DNA of 64,000 nt from Polychytrium aggregatum (Eukaryota; Chytridiomycota; Chytridiomycetes; Polychytriales), in contig NW_026516214.1 of the NCBI RefSeq assembly GCF_025602895.1, forward strand, positions 62,001-126,000. The letters are read 5' to 3'. Positions within the stretch are counted from its first letter, which is position 1, and every line of letters starts with the position of its first letter. Positions 49,501 through 61,576 of the stretch are shown piece after piece. The notes beneath the pieces were generated by a model, which saw only the letters and a list, made by a program, of their open reading frames with translations, was not told where the DNA came from and made no database searches. The position numbers and the translations under genes were made by a program.

Positions 49501-52500
49501 CCGTCAAACCGTACCTGGTGGGGGTGGTGGAGGGGGCGGGGGCCCTGGATGTGGAGAGAGTCGATCAGAACCACGTTGGCACGGCAATGTCTGCTCGCTG
49601 TTGGCATCCAGATGATCTATCTTACCTCCTCCCAACGGCGGCGGTGGCGGTGGAGGCGGAGGAATAGCGGTGGCTGGCAGCGGGAGATCCACGGCTGTTA
49701 GTTCTCGATCAAGCACGAATTGCAGTCCCGGACGAAAATGTGAATGCATCGGCAGCCAGAGCCCACTCATAGGACAACCACTGCCGCCGATCCCGACGAA
49801 TGCAGCACTTACTGAGGAGCGACAGCGGTGGAGGCGGCGGTGGCGGTGGCGGTGGAGGAGCCGAGGCTTTGACCGGAACCTCAGGAGCAGGCGGAACAGC
49901 AGGGACGTCCGACTTGGTCTCGGCAGGCAGAGCACGATCGGATTCGGTGTCGTCGGCTGGCGCTTCGCCAGCTCTGGACTTGGCGCGCCGGTCGTCGCTC
50001 GACGCCTCTCGACGCGGCCGCCGCTCTCGATGGGGCACGCTGGCAGACCGCTCTCTCGTGGTTGTCTCGAGCTCACGGGTCGGGGCTTCGCTGCTAGTCG
50101 TTGTTTCGGGGGTGGCCTGGTCGCGGTGGACACGGGTGCGTCTTTCCCGCGCTTGCTCCTCCTGGTCATCGTGCTTGCGTCGGCGCCGGTGTTCCTCGGG
50201 GCGGGCAGACGAGTCCGAGCCCATGCCCGGCGCTACGGGGAGGGCCGGGGCCTTCTCTGTTCCCGTGTAGTTGTGATGCGCGAGATTGCTAAAGTCGCCT
50301 TTGGTGGCTCTATCGTTGCGCCGCGCCGATGTCGGCGAAAAGACGGAATCTTCGGTAGGCGAGCGGACATCCATCGATGGCGGCAGTGGAAGAGCTGGAG
50401 CTCGCTCCGTACCCGTGTACTTGTGGCTGCCAGCCGATGCGCCATCTTTCGGCTTGACCTCACGGCCGCCTGTCGGGTCTTGGCCTCCGTTCCCAGAGTC
50501 CTCCATGCCCTCAGGGGACCGCATTTTGATCTTTTCCCATTCTCGGTCCATGGCATCCATGATCGATTCCTCGGGCTCGTGATGCGTAATGTTCGGGGTG
50601 CTGGAGCTGCGTTGGCGTGCGTACGAGCCACTTGTTTCAGAAAAGTCGCTGTTCTTGCGCGTCCGCGAATGGACGCTCGAGAGAGTGCTCCGGGTATCCT
50701 CGGTTGAAGCAGTTGCACTCGAGCTAGTGGGGAGACGTTTGCGATCCTTGAGCTGGTTCAGCAGATCCTGCAGGTCGTTCAGGTCGTCGCTGGGGACACT
50801 CTTCTCGCGAGAGACATTCCGCACGCGATTCATTTCAACTGCCTGATTGCTCTGCGGCGGCTCTGCCGGTACCGGTGAACGGGACGGCTGCGCCAAGAGA
50901 CGCTCGAGTCTCCGGGCACTTGCGCTTGTCGCCACAAATGAGCTATCGAGCGAGGACTTGCGCTCCGGATGAGAAAGAAGGCGCGCCGGCACGTTCCGCT
51001 CGATGTAGTCGTCGACCGAGTGCCCGGAATGCCCTCGCTGTGCATCTCTCGAGCCATATTGTGATCTGGCCGGCGAGGCCGTCCTGCCGCGTGTAGCCCG
51101 TGCTGGAGAGGCCATGCGCACGGGTGTGGATCTTCCCGAGTCCGATGGCCGAATATGCGGCGTAGCGCTCCGCGGCGGGATGATGGGGCCGGGCGAGTCG
51201 GTGCCCTGGAGTCGCGACCGTTGACTGAGTTGCGGGACCGAGGCGCTTGATAGACTGGGACTGCCGCTTGCCGGCGTGAAGGCTTCGGTTACAGAGTTGC
51301 CCGAGAATCGCGCTTGCTTGGCCGTCCGCAGCCTCTGGAGGACGTGCTCGGCCAGTTCGTTGAGTCCGCGTGTGAGCGACGTTGGCAAGTCTGGGCGATC
51401 ACGGAAGCCAACGAGATACTGCTGGGCGGCAGCAGCATCGTTGTTGTACTTTTGCAGAGCGAAGCACGCTGGTGCAGGTGGTAAAGTTAGTCGACCGTCG
51501 CTAAGCGCAGCCTTCCGTGCATTGCAAAACAGAATCACTATGGACACGATCTGGCACCAACGAGGCTGCGTCTGCAGATCGCACAACGTGCGAGACTCAC
51601 CAAATATTTTGGAGCAGCCGAAGCGCTCGATGGCCTGCAGTTCTTCCTCCAGGACCTTGACACTGTGACAGCTGATGAGCCGTGGCAGTGATCGGATAAG
51701 GCCCTTGTCGAGCAGCTTGGAGTACGAAGTTGGAACAAGCCCCTCGTTGATATAGGCGTCTTCGTCGACACTAGCTTCCTGGAAAATCAGGTCGAGCGAG
51801 AGGTCCGGCATGAAGCGGCCCTCGGCGCAGTCGCGCTTCGAGACCTCCAGGTCCTGGAAGCCAATGCGGATCAGTCCTGCGGGCATGAACCCCGTGTTGA
51901 AGGAAAAGTTGATCATGGTCACAAGCTGGTTGGGGTTGTTGAGCGGATCGGGGCAGTGGAAGATGCGCACTTGGATGTCATGCTGCAAGAAGAGCGACTG
52001 GGAAGGGATCTTGAAGATGATGTTTTCGGCTGTGATGTAGAGCGGGATGGTCGAGGCCGGGGCCGTGGACGAGTACACAAGCTGTCCGTTCTGGTAGATC
52101 TCCAGCCCCGGGTTGCACGATCCCCGGCCGTCAAAGTTGGGTATGGTGTTGATGACCACGCGGGTCAGCCGCAAGGGGTATGGGCTCGGGAGCTGCCCGT
52201 TGAGTAGCAGGATGTTGTTGAAGTACTGGTTGTAGCGGTTCTGGCTCACGGTCATCCAGGAGCGGTCCTGGGGCGTCCGCCGCTCCATAAAGTATTCGAA
52301 TGCCTTTGTGGCGTCGCTGAAGATATCGACAAAGCGGAGATAGCAGGCGATAGCGATGCCGGACCGACCGACGCCGTTGGTGCAGTGCACGACGGCCACG
52401 TTGCTGTTGTCGAGGGACAGCCACGCATGCATCGACCGGCATATGTCCAGCAGCGTCATGATGCTCATGTGGTAGGCTTTCGAGAAGTTGACTTCGAGGA

Positions 52501-53490
52501 CCTGGTTGCTGAAGGGCTCGGTGTCGTACTGGCCCTGCGAAGTGTCGCCTGCGATGGCCCGGTAGTAAATTGCATGTCATCGATGCAATCGATAGCGTCA
52601 AGTCGACGAGAATCAGGGAGGAAGGTCGGAGAGTGGGCAATGGATGATGCGATGGGATGTGAGTCAGAGGCTGCATCGTTATATACGCTGACAGAGCGCA
52701 CCAAGGGCGAGGGAGCTGGGCAGCCCCAGCTCCAGCTCGAGCCAGAGTGCAGACAGTGCAGCGAGACGACAAGGGCATCGCCCTGACGTCGACGCCCGCA
52801 CCTCAGGCTCGGCGGAAGAGACAGTGCCCCGAGGCTTGCAGTCCATCACCAGCAACACCACCACCAGCAACACCACCACCAGCAACACCACCACCAGCAA
52901 CACCACCACCCTCAGGCCGGACAACGGCAGCACGCTTTGCCCACGATGCTACCTGCTAGGTTCCATATCATGTAGTTGTTGCCGTAACGAGTGTTGAGAA
53001 AGACGGCAATGTCGCCGATGTTGTTGCGCCGGTTGGTGCGCTCGCTGCGATACATCCACGGCAGGCCCATGACCAGGACCCGGTTGGTGATCCGGATGAT
53101 GTCGACGCCCGTCATGATCCGGCGAAATCCCGGGTCCGAGGGGTGCCGGTTCGGCGGCACCGATCCGAGGACGTACGGGTTGTTGTTGTAGGGATCGAAT
53201 CGGGGGTGCCGCTTCTTCTCAGGGAAATAGTCGTCATGGGTCAGGAGATGGGTTCTGCGCTGCCGCTGCCGAGCAGGCGGCTCGGAAGCTGCTGGCTTGG
53301 TGGCCGGGTCGTCAGAAGGGCTCTTGATGCGCTGCAGCGTACCCTGCGAGGTGTCTCGCTCGGGACTGTAATCGATCAGGGCATCGGCGTCCTCATCGTC
53401 CGAGAAGACCCGGTTGTCGTTGGCCGAGGCTTCCTTGGGCGGAGGTGAGAAGGCCCGACTTTCGTAGTAAGACTGGCCGGGATATGACAT
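46518..53490 (-). CDS. PTEN-fused formin (PTEN phosphatase-like, C2, FH1, FH2), 9 exons
   Basis: Exons 53490-52953, 52548-51601, 51468-49813, 49694-49626, 49544-49515, 49376-49164, 49037-48968, 48865-48241, 48098-46518; 1909 aa, all phases consistent. The N-terminal PTEN-like phosphatase has the loop HCTNGVGRSG. A C2-like domain follows (~250-400), then a long Ser/Arg/Pro linker. FH1 consists of polyproline blocks spread over four exons, one only 30 nt long. FH2 starts at KLHWQEINANALKDTIW and includes QFTTLLDLRRANNVSIGL and LQLGNMTNYQYGAG. The C-terminus has a Lys/Glu coiled coil and a further polyproline-rich tail. Formins nucleate and elongate actin filaments; the PTEN-C2 part targets membranes. 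This arrangement is best known from plant class II formins. Confidence 0.9.
52846..52910 (+). repeat. 15-bp minisatellite in formin intron 1
   Basis: Four copies of a CACCACCACCAGCAA-type unit lie within the first intron (52549-52952) of the formin gene. Confidence 0.8.
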
Positions 53491-54855
53491 TGCTCACGCC
53501 CGGGCGAGTGATTGAGTCTGGTAGCTGCAGCAGACGAGTCAGCGGCAGGGACGAGGAACAGGACGGTGTGGGCAAAGGGAAAAGGAAGGAGCTGTCAGGA
53601 CGCCGAATGGATAGCCAGCGAATGGTTGTCCGGGAGGTCGATGCGGCAGCAGGCCGCCCCCACCCGGTGGGCTGAATGCATCCAGAGACTGGAACGTGGA
53701 GACGGAAAAGCCAGCCTCTGGAAGGAAAGGCGGCAGAGCAGAGCAGAACAGCGCAGAGCAGGACGGAGCAAAGCCGAACAGGGCAGAGCAGAACAGGGAC
53801 CAAGCACCCTGGCCGGTGTTGGGCAACGGCGCCAGATCTGGGCCACGCCAGGGCCGATGCGACGCCCGGGCCTCACCAGAGACGAATCGCGGAGAGGTCA
53901 GCACGAGAGCCCGCGGGACACTGGGGGCCAGGAGCAAGGGCCGAGGGGCAGCGATGGCGAGGGCAGATGCAGGCCTGTGCTGGCCGGTCGGTCCTGCAGG
54001 GCTGGGCTTTCTGGCTTCGACATTTTTCTGCTTGCCGAGAGCGAAGGGCGATGCGCCGGCCTTGTGTGGGCGCGCGTGCGTGTGTGTCGAGTCACGTGGA
54101 AGCAAGAAGGCGGTCGCGCTGCGTGGTGCGACGGAGAGGACGATGGGAAAGAGAGGACGATGGGAAAGGGGAGGGCGGCCACGGCGATATGGCCATGGCG
54201 ATATGGGGGGGGGATCGAGGCGACAGACGATGGCCGCGGCTCTGGATGGTGGCTACGGCGAAAGGCGTGCGGAGGACGGCGCAGTGTCTGTCCCGCGGCG
54301 CAGTGTCTGTCCAGCGGCGAAGTGTCTGTCCAGCGGCACAAATCGATGCTCGTTGGTAACAGGGGCGAGGCAGGTTGACGTCCTCGATCGTGCTCTGCTG
54401 GATCGTGCTCTGCTGGATCTCACAGGTCTCATGATCTCTGGTGTCAGCCCGATCGAATGCAGTTGGCGGCCATAGCCCAGGACACCACTTGCGACTCGGC
54501 CAAGTACACCCGGGCAGGGTCGCATCGCGCATTGCATTCAGAGAACAGGTCCGCCCGATGGATTGTCCTGCTTTCGTTGCATATCTGTTAATCGAGCACA
54601 GGTGTACCGCCAATCCAGCCTGAATCCAAATCCAAATCCAAATCCGACTCCGACTCCGACTCCACAGCTCTCCGCGCACACTGCTCACTGAGGACGCCGC
54701 AGAGTTTGTTTGTTAATTTACAAGTGTATTGATGGAGGGCCGAAGGATTATTATCGGCGTGGGAAAGGTGTATTGCCGAGCAGAGGCGCAAAGCTTGCCC
54801 AGAGAGCCAAGTTCAGACACCGCTCATGGAAGAGCCAGAGATACCCGCGTGTGCT
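53491..54855. other. Intergenic region with several tandem repeats
   Basis: No gene supported; the long open frames are GC artefacts. It contains AGAGCAGAAC-type repeats (53735-53800), three 19-bp units CAGTGTCTGTCCAGCGGCG (54282-54338) and hexamer arrays ATCCAA and CTCCGA (54623-54663). It lies between the formin 5' end and the methionine synthase 3' end. Confidence 0.5.
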
Positions 54856-57574
54856 TTAGTTACGCATGCGGATGGCGACCTCGACGAGGTTGCGGAGGGC
54901 AGCATCGGTCTCGGTCCAGCCGCGGGTCTTGAGACCGCAGTCGGGGTTGATCCACAGGAGCTTCGAGTCCATGTACTTGAGCATCTCCTTGACGCGGTGG
55001 TGCATCTCCTCGGTCGAGGGAACACGGGGAGAGTGGATGTCGTAGAGACCGGGGCCGATGGCGTTGGGGTACGAGTCGCCGTTAAAGGCCGAGAGGAGCT
55101 TGAGATCCGAGCGGGACGACTCGATGGTGATGACATCGGCATCCAGATCCTTGATGGCAGTGAAGATGTCCTGGAAGTCCGAGTAGCACATGTGGGTGTG
55201 GATCTGAGTGTCGTCGCGGACACCGGTGGAGGACAGCAGGAAGGCATCGGCAGCCCAGCGCAGGTAGGCGGTCCAGTCAGAGCGGCGCAGAGGAAGACCC
55301 TCGCGGATGGCGGGCTCGTCGATCTGGATGACGGGGATGCCGGCGGCCTCGAGGTCCTGGACCTCGTCGCGGATGGCGAGGGCAAGCTGCTCGGTGGTGA
55401 TGCGGCGGGGCTGGTCGTCACGGACAAAGGACCAGCACAGCATGGTGACGGGACCAGTGAGCATGCCCTTCATGGGCTTGGTGGTCAGGGTCTGGGCGTA
55501 CTTTGTCCACTCGACGGTCATGGCGACGGGGCGGGAGACATCACCGTAGATGATCGGGGGCTTGACGCAGCGGGAGCCGTAGCTCTGGACCCAGCCGTTG
55601 GCAGAGAAGGCGTAGCCCTTCAGGTTCTCACCAAAGTACTCGACCATGTCGTTGCGCTCAAACTCGCCGTGGACGAGGACATCGAGACCGACATCCTCCT
55701 GGAACTTGATGCACTTCTGGATCTCCTGCTTGATGAACTCGTCGTACTGCTCCTGGGTGTAGGCACCCTTCTTGAGGTTCTGGCGGGCAACACGGACCTC
55801 CTTGGTCTGGGGGAAGGAGCCAACGGTGGTGGTGGGGAAGGCAGGGAGAGAGAGGCGGGCCTGCTGGGCGGCGTAGCGAGCAGGGAAGGGAGACTGGCGC
55901 TTGATCATCTCGGGGGTGATGGCCTTGTGGCGGGCCTGGACGACGGGGTCGTGGATGAGGGAAGAGACACGGCGGGCCTCGAGCCTGGTGGATATCGAAT
56001 GCAAAGGCGTAGGTGAGCCAAGTGCTGTCCAAGCAGAGGCCGCTAAAGCATGGCGTCGCCTGTCTTTCCACTCCAGCCGGCTCTCCGGGTCCCTGCATCG
56101 GCAAGAGGATGTGGAATGGATACTCACGACTTTTTGTTGCTCTCGAGCTGCTCCTTCACAGAGTGAGCACCGTTCTTGACAGCGCGGGAGACAACAGAGA
56201 TCTCATCGAGCTTCTCGACGGCAAAGGCGAGCCAATCCAGGATCTGCTTGTCCATCTTGGTCTCAGCAGCGAGACCGTGGGGGCTGTGCAGGAGAGAGCA
56301 GGAGGGGGCAACCAGGACACGGTCGACGCCGAGGGCAGCGACAGCACGGTCGACCTTGGCGATGGCCTTCTCGAGATCGGCCTTCCAGATGTTGCGGCCG
56401 TCTGATGTGCAGAGTCAATGCGGGATGGGCAGAAGTGGTCAGACGGGCACCAGATGCGGCGGGGGCGGGTACAGCTTGATGGCGGCGGTGGACGTGGGAG
56501 CCAACTTACTGATGACACCGAGGGAGAGGTTGAAGCTAAACTCGGACTTTCTGGCCAGAACAGTGTCGAGATCACCCTCAGCACGAACAAGATCCAGATG
56601 CAGACCAGCAATGGGCAGGGAGATGACCGAGTTGAGGTTGTCTCCGATGGTACCAAAGTAGGAAGCAAGCAGGATTTTAAGAGCAGGGGCAGCGGCCGCG
56701 AGGCGGCCGTAAGCCGCAGCAAACTCAGACTTGTAGTGAGCAGGGAGATCCAGGCAAAGCACGGGCTCGTCAAGCTGGACCCACTGGGCCCCGGCCTTGG
56801 CGAGCTCAGCGAACAGTGCCTCGTAGGCGGGGAGGAGGGCAGGGAGGAGAGAGAGATGGTCAAAGGCAGCGACACCACGAGCGGGCTTGCCGAGGTGGAG
56901 GTAGCTGATGGGGCCGAGGATGACGGGGCGGGTCTCGATGCCGAGAGCCTTAGCCTCGAGGAACTGGGCGACGGGCTTGGGGTTGGCGCCGAGGGCAAAG
57001 GTCTGATCGGCCTTGAACTCGGGGACGATGTAGTGGTCTGGGATGGTGCACACCAAGGTGTCAACAGACAAGACGACGCGGTTCCAGGCAGTTGGCAGCA
57101 GCGCGGAAATCAGGGGAAGGGGAGGCGCAACGGCCGGGCAATGGTGGACAGAGCCCTGGCGGAGCTGCTGGACAGACAACGCCGCCTCAGATACTCACAG
57201 TTGGTGTCGAACCACTTCTTCATCTCCATGGCGGGGACGTCGATGCCCTCCTCCTTCTTCTGCAGACCACGGCCCATAGCAAAGTACAGGTCGAGCTCAG
57301 ACTTGACGGGGACGCCGGCGTAGCGCTCGGGGATGGCACTGAAGAGGACCGAGTGATCCAGCACCTGGTCGTAGAAGGAGAAGTCGTTGCTGGGGATGTG
57401 GCCCTGGGCAATGCCGGCGGCAGCCTGGAGGCTCCAGTGAGAGCGGCGGAGCTCCTTGGCGGTCTCCAGGAGGCTGTCAGCAGTGATCTTGCCGCCCCAG
57501 TAAGCCTCAACGGCCTTCTTGAGGTCACGGTTAGCGCCCATGCGGGGGAATCCGAGGTTGGTAGCGGTGGCCAT
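54856..57574 (-). CDS. MET6: Cobalamin-independent methionine synthase (4 exons)
   Basis: Exons 57574-57199, 57037-56510, 56401-56128, 55984-54856; 768 aa, the usual length of fungal Met6, with phase kept at the three GT-AG introns. The enzyme moves a methyl group from 5-methyltetrahydropteroyl-triglutamate to homocysteine to make methionine. The N-terminal barrel begins [16 protein letters not shown]. The C-terminal barrel has the zinc ligands His and Cys in [10 protein letters not shown] and Cys in NPDCGLKTR, plus the [12 protein letters not shown] and [11 protein letters not shown] blocks. All catalytic motifs are present. A typical host housekeeping gene. Confidence 0.97.
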
Positions 57575-59332
57575 GGCGACGATGTGAGTAGCGGAGGTGG
57601 CAGAACAGGGTCTCTGGGGGTGGTCGGCGGGAGCGATGGTGTGGAGGGAAGAGGCGAGCAGTCAGGGGTTTTATAGTCGAGTGCGACCAGAATCCTGCCC
57701 GCGAGTGACCGGCAGCGGGGAAGCCGCGCAACGGTGCATCAGAAACGCTGGGGCAGCAGAGCAAAGCGGGGGACGGCTGACAGCGGGCGCCAACCCGCCA
57801 GGCCATGGACGGAGACTGGTCGAGAGCTTGATCGGAGTCGTTGAAGGAGCTCGATCGATTGATCAAAATGGGGGGGAGTGCGTGATTGTGCCGGTCGAGT
57901 ACTTGATCACATTGGTTGAGAGTGTCTGGCCAGACTGATCAAGCGTCTGGATGCTATGGCCGGGTTCTGCTCACATCAACCCGGATGTGCAATGGGCTTG
58001 TCGGGCGGTGCAAGGCAAGCACACCGGCCCAGCGCGGCGTTACCTTCAAGCGCTTTTTTGGGGTTGTTTCAATCTCCGCCGACGCGACGATAGCGCCGCC
58101 TTCACATGGCTGTGATTGGGGCGGCGACAAGAACAGCGACACCCAAAAACTGCCGCCTGACAGGGGCGACCCGCATGCTTGGCTCGGGCTGGGCCGGGCT
58201 GGGATGGGATGGGGGAGGAGGGGAGTTTGATCAGAGCGGATCTGGGGACGGCCAGACAGAGACCGCGGTGCGAGCGACCAACACGCCGATATGCTGGTGC
58301 TGGATATGTTGAGATTCGATCCGCCAGCACGCTGATATCAGCGTCTTGGCTGGGCAATGCTGCTGCACACTGGCATACTAACTCGTCAATGTGCAAGCCG
58401 CCGTCTGATGGAAGGCCACCCAGGACACATGCCGGGCAGCAGCAGGCACCCAGCATCCGCGGCTTTGGGGGTGGTCGGGCGCAAGTGCACCTACCCCTTC
58501 ATGTGAAAGCCGCCGTCTGATCGGCCCTGCCAACTGCCCTGCCAACGGCACCCCAAGCTTGTCGGCCTTGCCTGGACAAGACAGGCCAGTCAGGGCCGAG
58601 TAGGCCTGCCAGAGGGGGCAGCGTCTGGCTTGCATCGGCTTTTTGGGGGAGTTGCCGGGCCAGTCGCAGGGTGCGCTTCCGAGAACGACGGAGGCCATGG
58701 CATATGAAAGTCCATCCCGACTTTCGCCATGTCTCCACTTGAGACCGCCCTCGCATGCAAGTGTCCGCGAGTATCCGCAAACCATCGCCTGCATGGCCCC
58801 CGTACCCGGCAGACTTTGGGGATGTGTCGAGACTGGTGGGATCGCTGTGGAGGGAGCCATCAACACCCGTCAATCAGGACCAGAGCAGGATGCTCAGCTG
58901 ATCGAGAGGAGGAAGGGCCAGTCTATCGCTGTCTGCTGGGAGCCAGTGCGAGTCCTGGGCGCCGAGAACACTGCCGATTTTGATACCGAGCAAAAGTCAC
59001 TGCCGGATCTCACGGGACTGAGTGCCGCTCTCATAGTCGTTGAATACATGACTACATCCAGCCGCGTTTGTTCGTTTCGACGCCTGTATCAGCATCCGCT
59101 GTGCTTCGACCAAGCCCATGGGATGTTGATTACTCGATGCAACCGCCATTATTCCCCATGTCCCACTTGCATTCCGTTTGGATCCACCTCCATTCCTTTG
59201 ACAGACTGTGCTCGCAGCAGATCCAATCCACTCGTTCGTGCGTCGTCGTCCACAGCAGCACTTTGGCGCTTCGAAAGAGGCGGGAAGACCGGCGATGCCC
59301 GCCGACCATTCTGATCTCCATCTTGAGCGGCC
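57575..59332. other. Intergenic region, no recognised gene
   Basis: About 1.75 kb between divergent genes. The longest open frame (58643-59314, plus) has no recognisable domain and no clear splice partners, so it is not called. The region near the methionine synthase start probably contains its promoter. Confidence 0.5.
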
Positions 59333-61415
59333 ATGGACGAGAGTATCGCTGAGAGCATTGCCGTCTCGAGCGTGCAATCGAGGGGCCGTGTGTCAGAAGT
59401 CTCATACTCCTCGGCCTTTGAGGATCCGTCACCGCTGGCAGCAAGCCCGGGTGCAGAAGCATTCGGCTTCTCCGCATACTCCCACGCTCTACCCAGACTC
59501 TCCGACCAAGACTCGGCCGAGGACATCACCAGCATCCAGCACGAATATGCCTCTGACTTTGAGAGCCTCTCGCTCCTCCAAGAGGTAGATGGTTTTCAAG
59601 CCCAAGCCCAAGGCGAAGGCGGCGAGCAGCGGCCAGAGTCCCTGCCGGATTGGAACGGCTACTCCTCCGACTTTGACGACATTACCGATCTGGCTGCAGT
59701 CAACCATGCCGAGCACCGGACCGCCTCAGGCAGCTCTGTTGGTTCGCTCGACAAATACCCATCGGATTTTGACGACTATCTCCCCGGGCAGCAGCAGCGT
59801 TCGGATCCGTGGCTCGTAAATGTCCGCGAGTGGGATGATCCCGCGTGGGATCTTGCTCGTGGTGGTGCTGATCCGTCCTATGCACAGAGCCAATACGAGC
59901 TCCAAGACATCTGGGAGGCCGCCGCTCAGTGCCGCACCCCGCTAGAGGCTCGCGCAGAACCAAGCGTCTCGGCGGAACACTCGTTGGCTTGGCTCTTGGA
60001 ACCCTCGGACGGCGATGACGACTGGCTTGAGCGGGTCGAGTTCCGCGAATGGGCCGAGGCAATCAAGCGACGAGAGCGGCAGGAACGAAAGCAGCAAAAG
60101 CAATCCGGGAGCCATGCAAATCGAGCCGATCCACCCAGTCGGAAGAGCAATTCCGACGATCTGCAGGAAGTACGTCCGCTCTACTCGTCAGCCCAGCGTA
60201 CTCGCTTTGAGCAGGCATTTCGCTTCGATCTGACCACACATTCTACCCCAGCGTCTCGAGATGCAGCGCATCAATCTCGAACGATTCTACATGGCCACAG
60301 TTGACAAGCTCCATCGCAGCGACGACAAGGCTCAACCACACTCGCATCCGTCTGCTATAGAGCAGCAGGCCAAAGACCATGTCGCAGGTCAGCCCAGCGA
60401 TAGCTGAGGTGTCTGAGGTGTCCGAGTGTTCGTTGTTCCAGCGGCGCTTTCTCGGCACCTCTTCTGATTGTCTGATTGCTCGTAGTATCGACAGACGCTG
60501 CTTGTCGACATCTCTTGTCCTTTGTCAGAGCAAAGAACCATCGTGCCACACAGAATGATGTCGATCCGGTGAAGCCAGATCCCGCCACTACTGTTCCATC
60601 GTTGGTTCATTCTCAAAGAAACATGAGCGTGGGACTCCAGCGGACGGTCGTTGCCAGACTCAAGTTCAAGGCACTGTTGGAGTCGATGGAGGTAAAGCCA
60701 TCCGAGAAGCGCCACCCGCCGACATCGCTTGAGTGTGTGGTGATGCATCGATCTCTGTAAGTTGTTGGGATGCCGATCCGTCTCGACAGCACGAAACTCA
60801 CCAACGTGCTCTGATACCGCAGCCCCGCCTGCCCAAGCTACCCGAGTTTGATCCATTGGAATGCCAGAGGCAGAGGTGTGTCCGTTCGCGCTGTCTTGCT
60901 GTCTTGCTGTCTTGCAGGTCCTACTCGCTGCCTGTTGATCATGAGCAGGTTCTCCGGCGAGATGCATCCGAGGCAAGGACCGATAAAGTCACTAGCACTA
61001 AGGAAGATGCACTGTCGTCCATGTCCCATCCAGACGCATTGCCATCCGCAACAAGCAGAGCGACTGCATTGCCCGGAAAATCATAGTCTTGGAGCGTGCA
61101 AAGCTCAAGGCCGAAACGATGTCGCTGGGTCGCAAGTATCGCGGCAACCTCGATGCCACCCTGAATGTGCGTTGCTTTGAGTCGACGGGGGTGCAGTGTG
61201 GTAGCCTTACAAGCAGCGGTGCTGCTCGCGAGGGGATAGCCCGACATCAATCACTTTCTGCTCGGCTTTGGTCACTTGCTGATCTGATCTTTGGCTCCAA
61301 CAGAATCCAGTGCATCTCATCGGCGTTGCTGCTACCGATCTACCTCGTCCCTTGGCCCCTCCAAGCCAGATATGGCGACAGCTGCTCGCAGCGCTGCCCG
61401 AGCACACGGCCTCTT
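59333..61415 (+). CDS. Unrecognised spliced gene with repeated YxSDF(D/E) motifs
   Basis: Exon 1 59333-60169 (GAA|GTACGT donor), exon 2 60252-60387, exon 3 60495 to about 60756, then likely exons near 60823-60873, 60919-61000 and 61063-61165, and a last one from about 61301. The frame is continuous over most junctions; the junction after exon 3 is unresolved. Exon 1 is acidic and Ser-rich with four spaced repeats (YSSAFE, YASDFE, YSSDFD, YPSDFD). Later exons are basic and helical (RINLERFYMATVDKLHRSDD, IIVLERAKLKAETMSLGRKY). Short YSxDFE-like motifs occur in some ciliary and centrosomal proteins, but that is only a hint. The end could instead be 61557. It is convergent with SCAR. Confidence 0.5.
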
Positions 61416-61576
61416 GATGTGCATCCCTCTCGTCACACACGCCGATTCAGCTCCGCTAAGACAGAAGCAGGGTCTATTCGCCGGCATGACGTACGAAGCC
61501 TTGCCTCGCTGTATGTCAGACTTCCACAACAAGACCATTTTCGATGATCCCCTTTGATGGAGGGACTCGCTTGCCA

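Noticed and set aside
58643-59314. 223-codon plus-strand ORF in the intergenic region
   Set aside because: No protein-like pattern and no splice partners; overlapping frames are equally open.
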